A DNA stretch of 64,000 nt from Chryseobacterium sp. CY350 (GCF_027945075.1 NZ_CP116034.1:682001-746000), one strand, 5' to 3'; numbered from the stretch's first letter, positions 28,184 to 36,979 are shown. The notes: generated by a model not told the origin, from the sequence alone. Numbers and translations are program-made.

Positions 28184-28414
28184 ATGGAACGTAACACGAG
28201 AGTATCAGTTTTTGAAAGCGATAAACCGTCAGAAATTCAATTGATCAAATCTAAATTAGAAGAAGCCCAAATTACGAATGAAGTTGAAAATAATTATCTT
28301 ACATTCACTACGACGCCCACCGCGACATCGCTGAAGGTTATGGTAGATTTGCAGGATGAAAAGAAGGCATTTGAAGTAATTGATGCTTACATTCAACAAA
28401 ATCAGAATCAATAA
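28184..28414 (+). CDS. DUF2007-family small protein
   Basis: A 76-residue soluble protein with the DUF2007 pattern: an early strand (RVSVFESD), a helix (EIQLIKSKLEEAQI), a middle strand, and a C-terminal VMVDLQDEKKAFEVIDAY segment. DUF2007 is described as a putative signal-transducing fold of unknown partner. It is downstream of lat, but whether it is cotranscribed is not clear. A terminator hairpin follows. Confidence 0.75.
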   Translation: MERNTRVSVFESDKPSEIQLIKSKLEEAQITNEVENNYLTFTTTPTATSLKVMVDLQDEKKAFEVIDAYIQQNQNQ

Positions 28415-28450
28415 AAATCAATTTCATAATTTTAAATTTTACTACTTCGG

Positions 28451-28488
28451 AACCGAAAATTAATTATATTAGTTTTCGGTTTTTTTTG
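28451..28488 (+). terminator. Terminator after the DUF2007 gene
   Basis: Arms AACCGAAAA (28451-28459) and TTTTCGGTT (28473-28481) with a T run after them. Confidence 0.8.
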
Positions 28489-28563
28489 CTGGAATTCAAT
28501 CAAAACCAGCGATATAATTATATTAATTAAAATTTATCATCAATAAACACAATTTAATTTCTC

Positions 28564-29082
28564 ATGACTCAAGAAAATGCAATTAAATTTAGACCAGCTC
28601 AAATGTCAGATAAAGATATTATCTGGGAAATTATTATGCAGTCAATCGAAAGGAGAAGAATTGACGGAAGCGCACAATGGCAAAATGGCTACCCGAATGA
28701 GCAAACAATTGAAAATGATATTTCTAGAAATTTCGGATTTGTATTGACTGTGAATGGTGAGATAGCGGTATATGTTGCTCTTATATTCAATGACGAACCA
28801 GCTTACAGTACCATCGACGGTGCGTGGCTTACTACTGGTGAATTTGCTGTAATTCATAGAGTTGCGGTTTCAGAAAAATTTGCAGGCAAAGGAATGGTGA
28901 AAAAACTTTTTGATGTAATTGAAGATTTTGTAAAATCACAAAATGTTCAGAGTATAAAGGTTGACACGAATTACGACAATCTCGCGATGTTAAAAATTTT
29001 AGATCACAAAGGGTACACTTATTGTGGTGAAGTTTTTCTGGCGGGTGGCATAAGAAAAGCCTTTGAAAAAGTGTTGATTTAA
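28564..29082 (+). CDS. GNAT-family N-acetyltransferase
   Basis: A 172-residue acetyltransferase with the GNAT acetyl-CoA motif in VAVSEKFAGKGMVKKLFDVI (about residues 101-120) and a downstream NLAMLKILDHKGY segment typical of the fold's second half. The substrate is not predictable. It stands alone between a terminator and the promoter of the efflux regulator. Confidence 0.85.
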   Translation: MTQENAIKFRPAQMSDKDIIWEIIMQSIERRRIDGSAQWQNGYPNEQTIENDISRNFGFVLTVNGEIAVYVALIFNDEPAYSTIDGAWLTTGEFAVIHRVAVSEKFAGKGMVKKLFDVIEDFVKSQNVQSIKVDTNYDNLAMLKILDHKGYTYCGEVFLAGGIRKAFEKVLI

Positions 29083-29162
29083 ATGATAGTCAAAAGTTAA
29101 ATTGTTGTCTGATTGATTCTTTAAGAAACTATATATTCATAAACTCTATTAGCTTTGTTCGT

Positions 29163-29177
29163 TTAGTTCCGAACTAA
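29163..29177. promoter_or_regulatory. Perfect palindrome, probable operator of the MarR-type regulator
   Basis: TTAGTTC-C-GAACTAA has perfect 7-base arms around one base. It ends 4 bases before the -7 box of the regulator and its efflux genes, so a bound repressor would block RNA polymerase. The likely ligand is the product of the first gene, by analogy with self-regulated MarR-efflux units; binding is inferred. Confidence 0.6.
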
Positions 29178-29181
29178 GTTT

Positions 29182-29189
29182 TACTTTTG
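29182..29189 (+). promoter_or_regulatory. Promoter -7 box of the MarR-type regulator and RND efflux operon
   Basis: TACTTTTG matches TAnnTTTG and sits 17 bases before the ATG at 29207. A GTG at 29189 overlaps the box and is unlikely to be the start. Confidence 0.6.
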
Positions 29190-29206
29190 TGCAAAATTAC
29201 TTTTCT

Positions 29207-29671
29207 ATGAATAAAAGTATACAAATTGATGAAAGAATTTTTCAGGATTCAGTAAAATTTTGCAGCACCATGTTTAATCTGCCTCCGTTAGCGTCTAAAA
29301 TCTATTCCTATCTTATTTTCGATTTTGAAAAGGTAGGAATTACTTTTGATGAATTTGTAGAGGTTTTTGCAGCGAGCAAAAGTTCGGTTTCTACAAACAT
29401 TAAATTATTGCTCAATGCTCAGCTTATTATTGATGTAAACAAAATAGATGAGAGAAGAAGGTATTTTTATACCAACAGCGAGTACAAAAAAGTAAGGTTC
29501 GAAAAAATAGTGCAAAAAATGCAGGATGAGCTTAAACTGATAGAAGATCTTCGGAAATTCAGAAAACTCAAACAAACCCACGATATAGACTATGACGAAA
29601 AAATGGAAGTCTACAAATCTCTTTTAAATAAAAATATCGTAAATATTCAGGAATCACTAAATAAACTATAA
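29207..29671 (+). CDS. MarR/GbsR-like transcriptional regulator
   Basis: A 154-residue DNA-binding protein with a winged helix-turn-helix in residues about 30-90, shown by FAASKSSVSTNIKLLLNAQLI (recognition helix) and the wing IDERRRYFYT. The C-terminal helices likely form the dimer. It ends 1 base before the efflux adaptor gene, so it is the first gene of the RND operon and probably its local repressor. The palindrome at 29163-29177 in its own promoter fits this. The inducing compound is unknown. Confidence 0.8.
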   Translation: MNKSIQIDERIFQDSVKFCSTMFNLPPLASKIYSYLIFDFEKVGITFDEFVEVFAASKSSVSTNIKLLLNAQLIIDVNKIDERRRYFYTNSEYKKVRFEKIVQKMQDELKLIEDLRKFRKLKQTHDIDYDEKMEVYKSLLNKNIVNIQESLNKL

Positions 29672-29672
29672 A

Positions 29673-30857
29673 ATGACAAACAAGCTTATACTATTTTCTG
29701 TAGCAGCATTTTCTCTCACTGCCTGCAAAAAAGAAGCTCCGAAACAGGAAGGCCCAAAAACTTTTCCTGTAATAGCGGTAGAGAATAAAAATATAACAGG
29801 ATACGATATTTTTCCGGCGAGCATCGAAGGAAGGGTAAATAATGACGTAAGGGCAAAAATATCCGGCTACATTACACAGGTTTTGGTAGATGAAGGTCAA
29901 TATGTTTCGAAAGGGCAACCGTTGTTCCGTTTGGAAACCAATACTTTAAATGAAACCGCAGCAGCAGCGAAAGCAGGCGTAGGTGCAGCGCAGTCGAATA
30001 TTGCAGCGGCTCAGGCAGCAGTAAACGCAGCTCAGGTTGAAGTAAATAAGCTTAAACCTTTGGTTGCAAAAAATATCATCAGTAACATTCAGCTTCAGAC
30101 GGCTCAGGCGAATCTTTCGCAGGCTCAGGCGCAAGTTCAGCAGGCGATTGCTGCAAGACAACAGGCAAATGCAAATTATAAAGGAGCGGCAGCGAACGTT
30201 GATTACTCCATTATTCGTGCGCCAATATCTGGTGTGATCGGAAAGTTACCTTTAAAAGTTGGTAGTTTGGTGGGACCGACAGATCAGATGGCGTTAACAA
30301 CAATCTCCGACACTTCTGAAGTTTTCGCTTATTTCTCAATGAACGAAAAAGAATATTTTGATTTTCTGGAAAAATCTGTTGGATCTACGGTTCCGGAAAA
30401 AATAAAAAACCTCCCAATGGTTGAATTACAACTTGCAAATGGAAGTATTTATCCTGAAAAAGGAAGAATAGAAGCCATTACAGGTTCTATCGATCCTACG
30501 ACAGGTACTATTCAATTCAGAGCTTCATTTAAAAATGCTCAGAAACTTTTGAGCAACGGAAATAGCGGAAGTATCAGATTTCCAAAATCTTATGATAATG
30601 TTCTAGTGGTTCCCGAAAGTGCAACTTATGAGCAGCAGGGTATTGTTTATGTGTATAAAGTTGAAAAAGATACTGCCAAAAATGCCGTTGTGGAAGTAAT
30701 TGAAAGAATAGACAATTTAGCTTTACTAAAATCTGGTGTGAAAAAAGGCGATGTAATTATTGCTGCCGGAACAGGAACGATAAAATCCGGAACTGCGGTA
30801 AAACCTAAAAAAATAAGCATGGACAGTCTTGTACAATCAGTAAAACCCAAATTCTAA
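29673..30857 (+). CDS. RND efflux periplasmic adaptor lipoprotein (AcrA/MexE-like)
   Basis: A 394-residue membrane-fusion protein. The signal peptide ends in a lipobox (SLTACKK, cysteine at residue 18). The lipoyl domain (RAKISGYITQVLVDEGQYV) and a long alanine/glutamine-rich coiled-coil hairpin (about residues 95-170) are clear, followed by beta-barrel and membrane-proximal domains. It links the inner-membrane pump to the outer-membrane channel. Its last base overlaps the pump's ATG, a tight operon. Confidence 0.93.
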   Translation: MTNKLILFSVAAFSLTACKKEAPKQEGPKTFPVIAVENKNITGYDIFPASIEGRVNNDVRAKISGYITQVLVDEGQYVSKGQPLFRLETNTLNETAAAAKAGVGAAQSNIAAAQAAVNAAQVEVNKLKPLVAKNIISNIQLQTAQANLSQAQAQVQQAIAARQQANANYKGAAANVDYSIIRAPISGVIGKLPLKVGSLVGPTDQMALTTISDTSEVFAYFSMNEKEYFDFLEKSVGSTVPEKIKNLPMVELQLANGSIYPEKGRIEAITGSIDPTTGTIQFRASFKNAQKLLSNGNSGSIRFPKSYDNVLVVPESATYEQQGIVYVYKVEKDTAKNAVVEVIERIDNLALLKSGVKKGDVIIAAGTGTIKSGTAVKPKKISMDSLVQSVKPKF

Positions 30858-33800
30858 TGATAAAGAACTTTATTAACAGACCGGTTTTATCAACGGTAAT
30901 CTCCATACTGATCGTTATCCTGGGGGTTCTGGGTCTTACGGCACTTCCCGTTACACAATATCCCGACATTGCTCCTGCAACAGTAAGTGTACGAGCAAAT
31001 TATACTGGAGCCAACGCAGAAACGGTAATGAAAAGTGTTGTTGTACCTTTAGAAGAGCAGATCAATGGAGTTGAAGGTATGGATTATATTACTTCATCCG
31101 CTGGAAACGATGGTTCGGCTCAGATTCAGGTATTTTTTAAACAAGGCGTTGATGCAGATATTGCTGCCGTTAACGTGCAAAACCGTGTTGCCAGAGCCTC
31201 CCCGTTACTTCCAAGTGAAGTTACAAGAGCCGGTGTTGTTACACAAAAACAGCAGACCAGTGCATTGATGTATTTGTCTTTTTATTCTGAAAATAAAAAT
31301 ATTGATGATGTTTACCTTCAGAACTTTTTGAATATCAACGTTATCCCAGATCTTCAGAGGATCAACGGAGTAGGTGAGGCCAATGTTTTTGGTGGAAAAA
31401 ACTATTCAATGAGAATCTGGCTGGATCCTGCAAAACTGGCAGCTTATGGTATAACTCCAAACGAAGTTACAACAGCAATTAACGAACAGAGTAGAGAAGC
31501 TGCAGCAGGTTCTTTAGGACAAAACAGCGGAAGTTCTTTTGAGTATATCATCAAATATGTTGGTAAATTCAGTGAAAAAGAACAGTACGATGATATTATC
31601 ATTAAATCTCTTCCTGACGGACAGAATTTGATGCTTAAAGATGTAGCGAAAGTCGAATTAGGAGGTTTATCTTATAGCGGTGTTGGTGAGAATGGTGATA
31701 ATCCGTCAATTAGTATGGGAGTTTTTCAGACTCCGGGATCAAATGCACAGGAGATTATCGAAAACATCAAAAAACAGCTTAAAGACAATGAAAGCTCTTA
31801 CCCTGAAGGTGTAAAATATACTTTTAACTTTGATACCAACGAGTTTTTGGATGCCTCTATTGAGAAAGTAATTCATACTTTAATTGAAGCATTTATCTTA
31901 GTGTTTATTGTAGTGTATATTTTCTTACAGGATTTCAGATCGACATTAATTCCTGCAATTGCAGTTCCTGTATCTATCGTGGGAACCTTTTTCTTCCTAA
32001 ATTTATTTGGATATTCATTAAACCTTTTAACGCTTTTCGCATTAGTATTAGCCATTGGTATTGTAGTAGATGACGCGATTGTCGTCGTAGAAGCAGTACA
32101 CGCTAAAATGGAAAACGGTGTTTCGAATGCCAAGAAAGCAACAGTGGAAGCAATGGATGAAATTACTGGAGCGATCATTTCGATTACTTTGGTAATGGCG
32201 GCGGTATTTATTCCGGTAACATTTATTACTGGCCCAACTGGTGTTTTTTATCAGCAGTTTGGTATTACTTTGATTATTGCAATTATTATTTCAGCAGTAA
32301 ACGCATTGACACTGAGCCCGGTTTTATGTTCATTATTCTTAAAACCTCACGAAGATCACCACGAAGATTATAAGTCTAAAAATTTCATTCAGAAGTTTTT
32401 CTATAAATTTAACATTGGTTTTAAAACTGCTACAGACCGTTACGGAAGAGGCTTTAATTTCTTAATTAAACACAAGTGGGTAACTTTACTCATTCTCGTG
32501 CTTACTTGCGGAATTATTTATTGGGCAAACGGAAGCATGAAAAAAGGTTTCGTACCTACAGAAGACAGAGGAATCATATTTACCGACGTACAGCTTCCTC
32601 CGGGAGCATCGATGGAAAGAACCTACAATGTTCTTAAAACTTTACAGAAGAATGCAATGCAAATTCCAGGAATACAGAATGTTACCATTTCTACAGGGAG
32701 AGGTTTACTTTCCGGTAACGGTAGTAATAATGGTTTGGCATTTATAAAATTAAAACCATTTGATGACAGAAACGGTGATGGTCTTTCATCTGATGAAATC
32801 ACTAAGAGATTATTTGGTTTGGCAGGGAAAGTTCCTGATGCAAAAGTAGTATTCTTCCAGCCGCCAAGTGTACCGGGATTCGGTAACAGTGCTGGTTTTG
32901 AGATGGTACTTTTGGATAAATCCGGAGGAGATTTTGCTGAATTGGATGCTAAAACAAATGAATTTATCGGAAACTTAATGCAGAGACCAGAAATTGAATT
33001 TGCTCAGACTTCATTCAATACCAAATATCCACAGTACATGATGGAAATCAATGTTCCTCTCGCAAAACAAAAAGGAGTTTCAGTCAACGATATTTTGTCT
33101 ACAATGCAGGGCTACATAGGAGGAGTTTATGGTGCTGACTTCACCAAATATGGAAAGCAGTTTAGAGTAATGATACAGGCTCTTCCTCAGGACAGGGAAA
33201 ATGCAGAAAATCTTAATCAATATTATATTAAGACCAATTCTGGTGAGATGTCTCCAATTTCACAGTTTGTTACGCTCACCAAAACTTATGGTCCGCAATC
33301 TGTAGGTCGTTACAATTTGTTTACTTCTGTAAAGATTACAGGCGCAAATAAGGCAGGTTTCAGTTCAGGTGACGCAATTACAGCAGTACAGGAAGTTGCT
33401 AAACAAACCCTTGATCAAAACTATGATGTAGAATTCACCGGTCTTACAAGAGAAGAATTAAGTGCAGGATCTCAGACTTTATTGATCTTCGGACTCAGCT
33501 TGGTTTTCGTGTATTTTATTCTTTCTGCACAGTATGAAAGTTATATACTGCCTTTTGTGGTTGTCATCTCCCTACCTTTAGGAGTTATGGGTGCTTATTT
33601 CGGACAGAAAATAATGGGTCTGGAAAATAATATCTATTTCCAGATTGCATTGATCATGCTTGTAGGATTACTTGCCAAAAATGCAATTTTGATTATCGAA
33701 TTCGCAGTTCAGCGTAGACATCATGGCGAGACGATTGTAGAATCTGCTATTAATGCCGCAAAAGCAAGATTAAGACCTATTTTGATGACATCACTTGCAT

Positions 33801-34003
33801 TTATATTTGGTCTTTTACCTTTGGTTTTAGCCAGCGGAATTGGCGCTGTCGGAAACAGATCAATTGCAACAGGTGCAGCAATAGGTTTACTGATCGGTAC
33901 CATCCTGGGAGTATTTGTTATTCCAGTTTTGTACGTGGTTTTCCAGACTTTACAGGAAAAAATAAAACCAATCAAGCACGAAGACATCAATTTAGCCGAA
34001 TAA
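30857..34003 (+). CDS. RND efflux pump inner-membrane transporter (AcrB/HAE1 family)
   Basis: A 1048-residue proton-driven pump with the classic twelve-helix plan. The first helix begins at about residue 10 (VLSTVISILIVILGV), and there are two large periplasmic loops. The fourth-helix motif GIVVDDAIVVVE contains the paired aspartates of the proton relay. The length and the motif GEMSPISQFV fit the hydrophobe/amphiphile (HAE1) subfamily, which exports drugs and detergents. The substrate range cannot be told. It is flanked by its adaptor and channel. Confidence 0.95.
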   Translation: MIKNFINRPVLSTVISILIVILGVLGLTALPVTQYPDIAPATVSVRANYTGANAETVMKSVVVPLEEQINGVEGMDYITSSAGNDGSAQIQVFFKQGVDADIAAVNVQNRVARASPLLPSEVTRAGVVTQKQQTSALMYLSFYSENKNIDDVYLQNFLNINVIPDLQRINGVGEANVFGGKNYSMRIWLDPAKLAAYGITPNEVTTAINEQSREAAAGSLGQNSGSSFEYIIKYVGKFSEKEQYDDIIIKSLPDGQNLMLKDVAKVELGGLSYSGVGENGDNPSISMGVFQTPGSNAQEIIENIKKQLKDNESSYPEGVKYTFNFDTNEFLDASIEKVIHTLIEAFILVFIVVYIFLQDFRSTLIPAIAVPVSIVGTFFFLNLFGYSLNLLTLFALVLAIGIVVDDAIVVVEAVHAKMENGVSNAKKATVEAMDEITGAIISITLVMAAVFIPVTFITGPTGVFYQQFGITLIIAIIISAVNALTLSPVLCSLFLKPHEDHHEDYKSKNFIQKFFYKFNIGFKTATDRYGRGFNFLIKHKWVTLLILVLTCGIIYWANGSMKKGFVPTEDRGIIFTDVQLPPGASMERTYNVLKTLQKNAMQIPGIQNVTISTGRGLLSGNGSNNGLAFIKLKPFDDRNGDGLSSDEITKRLFGLAGKVPDAKVVFFQPPSVPGFGNSAGFEMVLLDKSGGDFAELDAKTNEFIGNLMQRPEIEFAQTSFNTKYPQYMMEINVPLAKQKGVSVNDILSTMQGYIGGVYGADFTKYGKQFRVMIQALPQDRENAENLNQYYIKTNSGEMSPISQFVTLTKTYGPQSVGRYNLFTSVKITGANKAGFSSGDAITAVQEVAKQTLDQNYDVEFTGLTREELSAGSQTLLIFGLSLVFVYFILSAQYESYILPFVVVISLPLGVMGAYFGQKIMGLENNIYFQIALIMLVGLLAKNAILIIEFAVQRRHHGETIVESAINAAKARLRPILMTSLAFIFGLLPLVLASGIGAVGNRSIATGAAIGLLIGTILGVFVIPVLYVVFQTLQEKIKPIKHEDINLAE

Positions 34004-34024
34004 GAAATCTTTAAGATTTAAATA

Positions 34025-35440
34025 ATGAAAAATTTATCAATAATTATAAAAGGAACTGCTTTTTCTGTGCTTACAGCTATGCTTATTACTTCTTGCAACA
34101 TAAGAAAGGAGTATGAGAGACCTGCTGCCGTAGTTGATGAAAAACTCTTCCGAACTGATATGCTTCCTAAGGATAGTACAAGTACAGCAAATGTTTCGTG
34201 GAAAGAGATATTTACCGATCCTATTCTTCAGAAACATATTGCAAAAGCTTTGGAAAACAATTTAGATATTAGAATTGCAATACAAAACATAATATCTGCT
34301 GAAGCATATTTGCGCCAAAGCAAAGCCGCCTATCAGCCGACACTTTCTGTGGGTCCGGGTTATACATTCCAGACTCAGTCATTGAATACGCAATTCGGAC
34401 AGATCATTGGTGAGAGACGCTATGTCAATCAGTTTGACATAACCGGATCTGTTACCTGGGAAGCCGATATTTGGGGAAAACTAAAGGCTCAGGAAAAAGC
34501 TCAACTGGCAACATATTTAGGAAATGTAGCGGCGCATCAGGAAGTGAAAAGTGATCTTGTGTCATCAATTGCATCAAGCTATTTTCAACTCTTGACACTA
34601 GACGACCAGAAAAGAATAATCCAGGAAACAATAAAGATCAGACAGAATAATCTTGAAACTACAAAAGCTTTAAAGGTAGCCGGAACGCTTACAGAAGTTG
34701 CGGTGCAACAAAGTGCGGCATTAGTTTACAACGCAGAGTCTTTATTGATCGACATCGATACTCAAATTCAGCAGTTAGAAAATACGATGAGCTTTCTCAT
34801 GGGCGAGCCTTCAAAGGCAATTGAAAGGTCAACTTTAGAAAATCAGACGCTTCCTGCCAATTTTGCACTGGGATATCCTGCTAACTTATTGGCAAACCGT
34901 CCGGATGTGATGCAGGCAGAATTTAATTTAATGAATGCATTTGAGCTTACAAATTCTGCAAAAGCTCAGTTTTATCCGACTTTACGATTAACGGGAAGTG
35001 GCGGTTTACAGTCTGTGGATATTGACCATTTGTTTAGTGTAAATTCACTTTTTGCAAGTATAGTAGGTGGTTTGGTACAGCCAATTTTAAATAAAAGACA
35101 GATAAGAACCAATTACGAAGTGACTCTTGCTAATAAAGAAACGGCTTATTTAAACTTTAGAAAAACCGTTCTTACGGCAGGAAAAGAAGTTTCTGATGCA
35201 ATTAGAGTGTTTTCTGTTCAGGATTCTTTTATTGATTTAAAAATGAAAGAACTCAATGCTTATAAAAACTCGGTCGAATACTCACAGGAATTGGTAAACT
35301 ACGGGATGGCAAATTATCTAGAAGTCTTGAATGCCAGCGTAAATTCACTGAATGCAGAGCTGAATATTTCTAATGCACAATACAGTAAAATGAAAGCTGC
35401 AGTAGATTTGTACAAAGCTTTAGGCGGCGGCTGGAAATAA
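34025..35440 (+). CDS. RND efflux outer-membrane channel lipoprotein (NodT/OprM-like)
   Basis: A 471-residue TolC-type outer-membrane factor with a lipobox (ITSCNIRK, cysteine at about residue 24). Two OEP repeats are present, each with long helices, and the second repeat starts near LANRPDVMQAEFNLM, a hallmark of the NodT/OprM subgroup. It completes the tripartite pump with the two genes upstream. A strong terminator follows at 35465. Confidence 0.93.
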   Translation: MKNLSIIIKGTAFSVLTAMLITSCNIRKEYERPAAVVDEKLFRTDMLPKDSTSTANVSWKEIFTDPILQKHIAKALENNLDIRIAIQNIISAEAYLRQSKAAYQPTLSVGPGYTFQTQSLNTQFGQIIGERRYVNQFDITGSVTWEADIWGKLKAQEKAQLATYLGNVAAHQEVKSDLVSSIASSYFQLLTLDDQKRIIQETIKIRQNNLETTKALKVAGTLTEVAVQQSAALVYNAESLLIDIDTQIQQLENTMSFLMGEPSKAIERSTLENQTLPANFALGYPANLLANRPDVMQAEFNLMNAFELTNSAKAQFYPTLRLTGSGGLQSVDIDHLFSVNSLFASIVGGLVQPILNKRQIRTNYEVTLANKETAYLNFRKTVLTAGKEVSDAIRVFSVQDSFIDLKMKELNAYKNSVEYSQELVNYGMANYLEVLNASVNSLNAELNISNAQYSKMKAAVDLYKALGGGWK

Positions 35441-35464
35441 ATTATTAATATAAATTCTATTCTG

Positions 35465-35498
35465 AAAACGTATGCTGATGTCCGGCATACGTTTTTTT
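35465..35498 (+). terminator. Terminator of the RND efflux operon
   Basis: Eleven-base arms (35465-35475 and 35485-35495) around a 9-base loop, with a run of eight T. Confidence 0.9.
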
Positions 35499-35601
35499 TG
35501 TTTTTTCTTAAATATAGTTCAATACGTGATAATGCTGTATTTATTTAATCATAATCTTAAATAAAATTTAACAAAACATTTGCAAATATGGTTTATTTAC
35601 T

Positions 35602-35609
35602 TACTTTTG
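35602..35609 (+). promoter_or_regulatory. Promoter -7 box of the tRNA-Ala gene
   Basis: TACTTTTG matches TAnnTTTG and lies 30 bases before the tRNA. Confidence 0.6.
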
Positions 35610-35638
35610 TACCGCTTCGTGAGAAAAACAAGGCAAAA

Positions 35639-35712
35639 GGGGAATTAGCTCATTTGGCTAGAGCGCTACACTGGCAGTGTAGAGGTAACGGGTTCGACTC
35701 CCGTATTCTCCA
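35639..35712 (+). tRNA. tRNA-Ala (anticodon GGC)
   Basis: A full cloverleaf of 74 bases without the CCA end. The acceptor stem is GGGGAAT with ATTCTCC, the D stem GCTC/GAGC, the anticodon stem CTACA/TGTAG, and the T stem ACGGG/CCCGT with loop TTCGACT. The anticodon loop CTGGCAG gives GGC, reading alanine GCC/GCU codons. The third acceptor pair is G-U (G3 with U70), the main identity element of alanine tRNA, which confirms the call. The discriminator base is A. A lipoprotein gene starts 34 bases downstream with no terminator between. Confidence 0.97.
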
Positions 35713-35746
35713 CAAAAGAAAACTTTATCAAACCATATTAAAAGCT

Positions 35747-36118
35747 ATGAAGAAACTTTTTTTACTTTTAGTGACTACTTTTTTATTAATCGGATGTACA
35801 GCTGATGACGAAACAATCTATGATTACATAGGAACATGGTCTGGAACTTACACAGGAAGTGATAAAGGAGTGTGGAATTTTGTAGTAGCGAACGATGGTA
35901 ACGTTACAGGAACAATGCATTCTGACACCAACAATGAGAACTATAATATCTCCGGTCATTTGGATGCCTCAGGTCAATTAACAGCAGAATTAGGATTGCC
36001 ACAGGACGGGCAGTTTGTGGGAACTCTAGATCTGGAGAAAAAAGCAAACGGAAACTGGACTAATGCTGTACCAACGCCCACAAGAAGCGGTGCATGGACT
36101 GGTGAGAAGAATAAATAA
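35747..36118 (+). CDS. Small exported lipoprotein
   Basis: A 123-residue protein with a lipoprotein signal (FLLIGCTADDET, cysteine at about residue 17). The mature part is short, rich in G, T and N, and mostly beta-prone (YIGTWSGTYTGSDKG, NYNISGHLDASGQL). It resembles lipocalin-like or single beta-barrel small lipoproteins, but no named family is clear. The ATG at 35747 is chosen because the open frame upstream runs through the tRNA. It probably shares a transcript with tRNA-Ala and ends at a terminator at 36141. Confidence 0.75.
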   Translation: MKKLFLLLVTTFLLIGCTADDETIYDYIGTWSGTYTGSDKGVWNFVVANDGNVTGTMHSDTNNENYNISGHLDASGQLTAELGLPQDGQFVGTLDLEKKANGNWTNAVPTPTRSGAWTGEKNK

Positions 36119-36140
36119 TTTTTCAGCTTTAAAAATAGAA

Positions 36141-36170
36141 AACCTGTAAAGAAAATTTACAGGTTTTTTT
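36141..36170. terminator. Terminator between the lipoprotein and the hypothetical gene
   Basis: Ten-base arms (36141-36150 and 36156-36165) with a 5-base loop and a T run on the plus strand. It separates two convergent genes. Confidence 0.88.
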
Positions 36171-36177
36171 ATGATCT

Positions 36178-36828
36178 TTAAACAAATCCCATCTTAACAA
36201 TTTTTCCTTCATTTTTTAGAACTACAAAATGAAGCAGCAATTCTTCGTCTGAAAAATGCTTTTCAAAAAGATATTCATTCGACTGATTATGTATATTAAT
36301 TATCTGTTGGAAATTCTTAGATGTATAGCTTTCAAAATCAACAGATAAAGTTTCTACAACCATTTCATCACAGGCAGTATTTTTGTCTAAAACTAAGCTC
36401 TTATCCCACAAACCTATAGAAACTGGTGCAATATTTTCCAAATTTTCTATAATTCCAAACTGGAATTTCTTTAACAGCTGATATCCCAATTCTGTTTCTA
36501 ATCCTTTTTTTACAGATCTTTTCCCTTTTTCGGAAACTATATCTAGATCTTTAATTTCTGTCATCACTTTCGCAAATTTCTGGTAGAGTAGGGGATCTTC
36601 AGATTTTTTGATATAAAAATCCAGACACTGTCTTATCGTTTTTCCAATTTTTGAGCAATGACCAAATTCAGAACTGTTCTGCCGTACTTTTTCATACGAC
36701 GCACTTTTTTTAAATGAGTTTTTGTTAAATCCACTTTTTTTCCTAACAACGTTCTTACCATTTAGATTATAAAATACCAAATCGCCTAACGATCCTTTCA
36801 GTTTTATTAAACTTTCATATGTAGCCAT
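36178..36828 (-). CDS. Hypothetical protein, flavobacterial type
   Basis: A 216-residue protein starting at MATYESLIKLKGSLGDLVFY. The N-terminal GSLGDLVFYNLNGKNVVRKKSG pattern (cited in part) occurs in many uncharacterised Bacteroidota proteins. The middle is helical and basic, and the C-terminus is mixed. No membrane helix or signal peptide is seen, so it is likely cytoplasmic. The ATG at 36828 is preferred because an upstream ATG at 36849 would overlap the -7 box at 36847-36854. The function is unknown. Confidence 0.65.
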   Translation of the reverse strand: MATYESLIKLKGSLGDLVFYNLNGKNVVRKKSGFNKNSFKKSASYEKVRQNSSEFGHCSKIGKTIRQCLDFYIKKSEDPLLYQKFAKVMTEIKDLDIVSEKGKRSVKKGLETELGYQLLKKFQFGIIENLENIAPVSIGLWDKSLVLDKNTACDEMVVETLSVDFESYTSKNFQQIINIHNQSNEYLFEKHFSDEELLLHFVVLKNEGKIVKMGFV

Positions 36829-36846
36829 TGATCCATAATTGAATTT

Positions 36847-36854
36847 CAAATATA
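36847..36854 (-). promoter_or_regulatory. Promoter -7 box of the hypothetical gene at 36178
   Basis: Minus-strand TATATTTG matches TAnnTTTG, 18 bases before the ATG at 36828. The TATAGTT array starts about 18 bases upstream of it. Confidence 0.6.
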
Positions 36855-36872
36855 CTAATAAAAATTAAATTC

Positions 36873-36925
36873 TATAGTTTTAACATATAGTTATCATATA
36901 GTTGTAGTATAGTTCTAGCATAATT
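36873..36925. repeat. TATAGTT direct-repeat array, 11-base period (probable regulator binding region)
   Basis: TATAGTT occurs at 36873, 36886, 36897 and 36908, and a variant CATAATT at 36919. The spacing is 13, then 11, 11 and 11 bases, so the last four copies lie on one face of the helix. The array lies between the divergent -7 boxes at 36847 and 36939. Seven-base direct repeats with four-base spacers are how OmpR/PhoB-type response regulators bind. The regulator itself is not in view. Confidence 0.7.
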
Positions 36926-36938
36926 AAAAATAATTTAT

Positions 36939-36946
36939 TATTTTTG
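36939..36946 (+). promoter_or_regulatory. Promoter -7 box of the NlpC/P60 gene
   Basis: TATTTTTG matches TAnnTTTG, 33 bases before the ATG at 36980. The -33 region is covered by the end of the TATAGTT array. Confidence 0.6.
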
Positions 36947-36979
36947 TTATCAGAAATTTAAACCCTAAGTCACCGAATT

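Noticed and set aside
29182..29206. GTG at 29189 as the start of the MarR-type gene
   Set aside because: It overlaps the -7 box, and the ATG at 29207 fits the family N-terminus.
35588..35746. Open frame upstream of the small lipoprotein
   Set aside because: It passes through the tRNA-Ala gene, and the lipoprotein signal begins at 35747.
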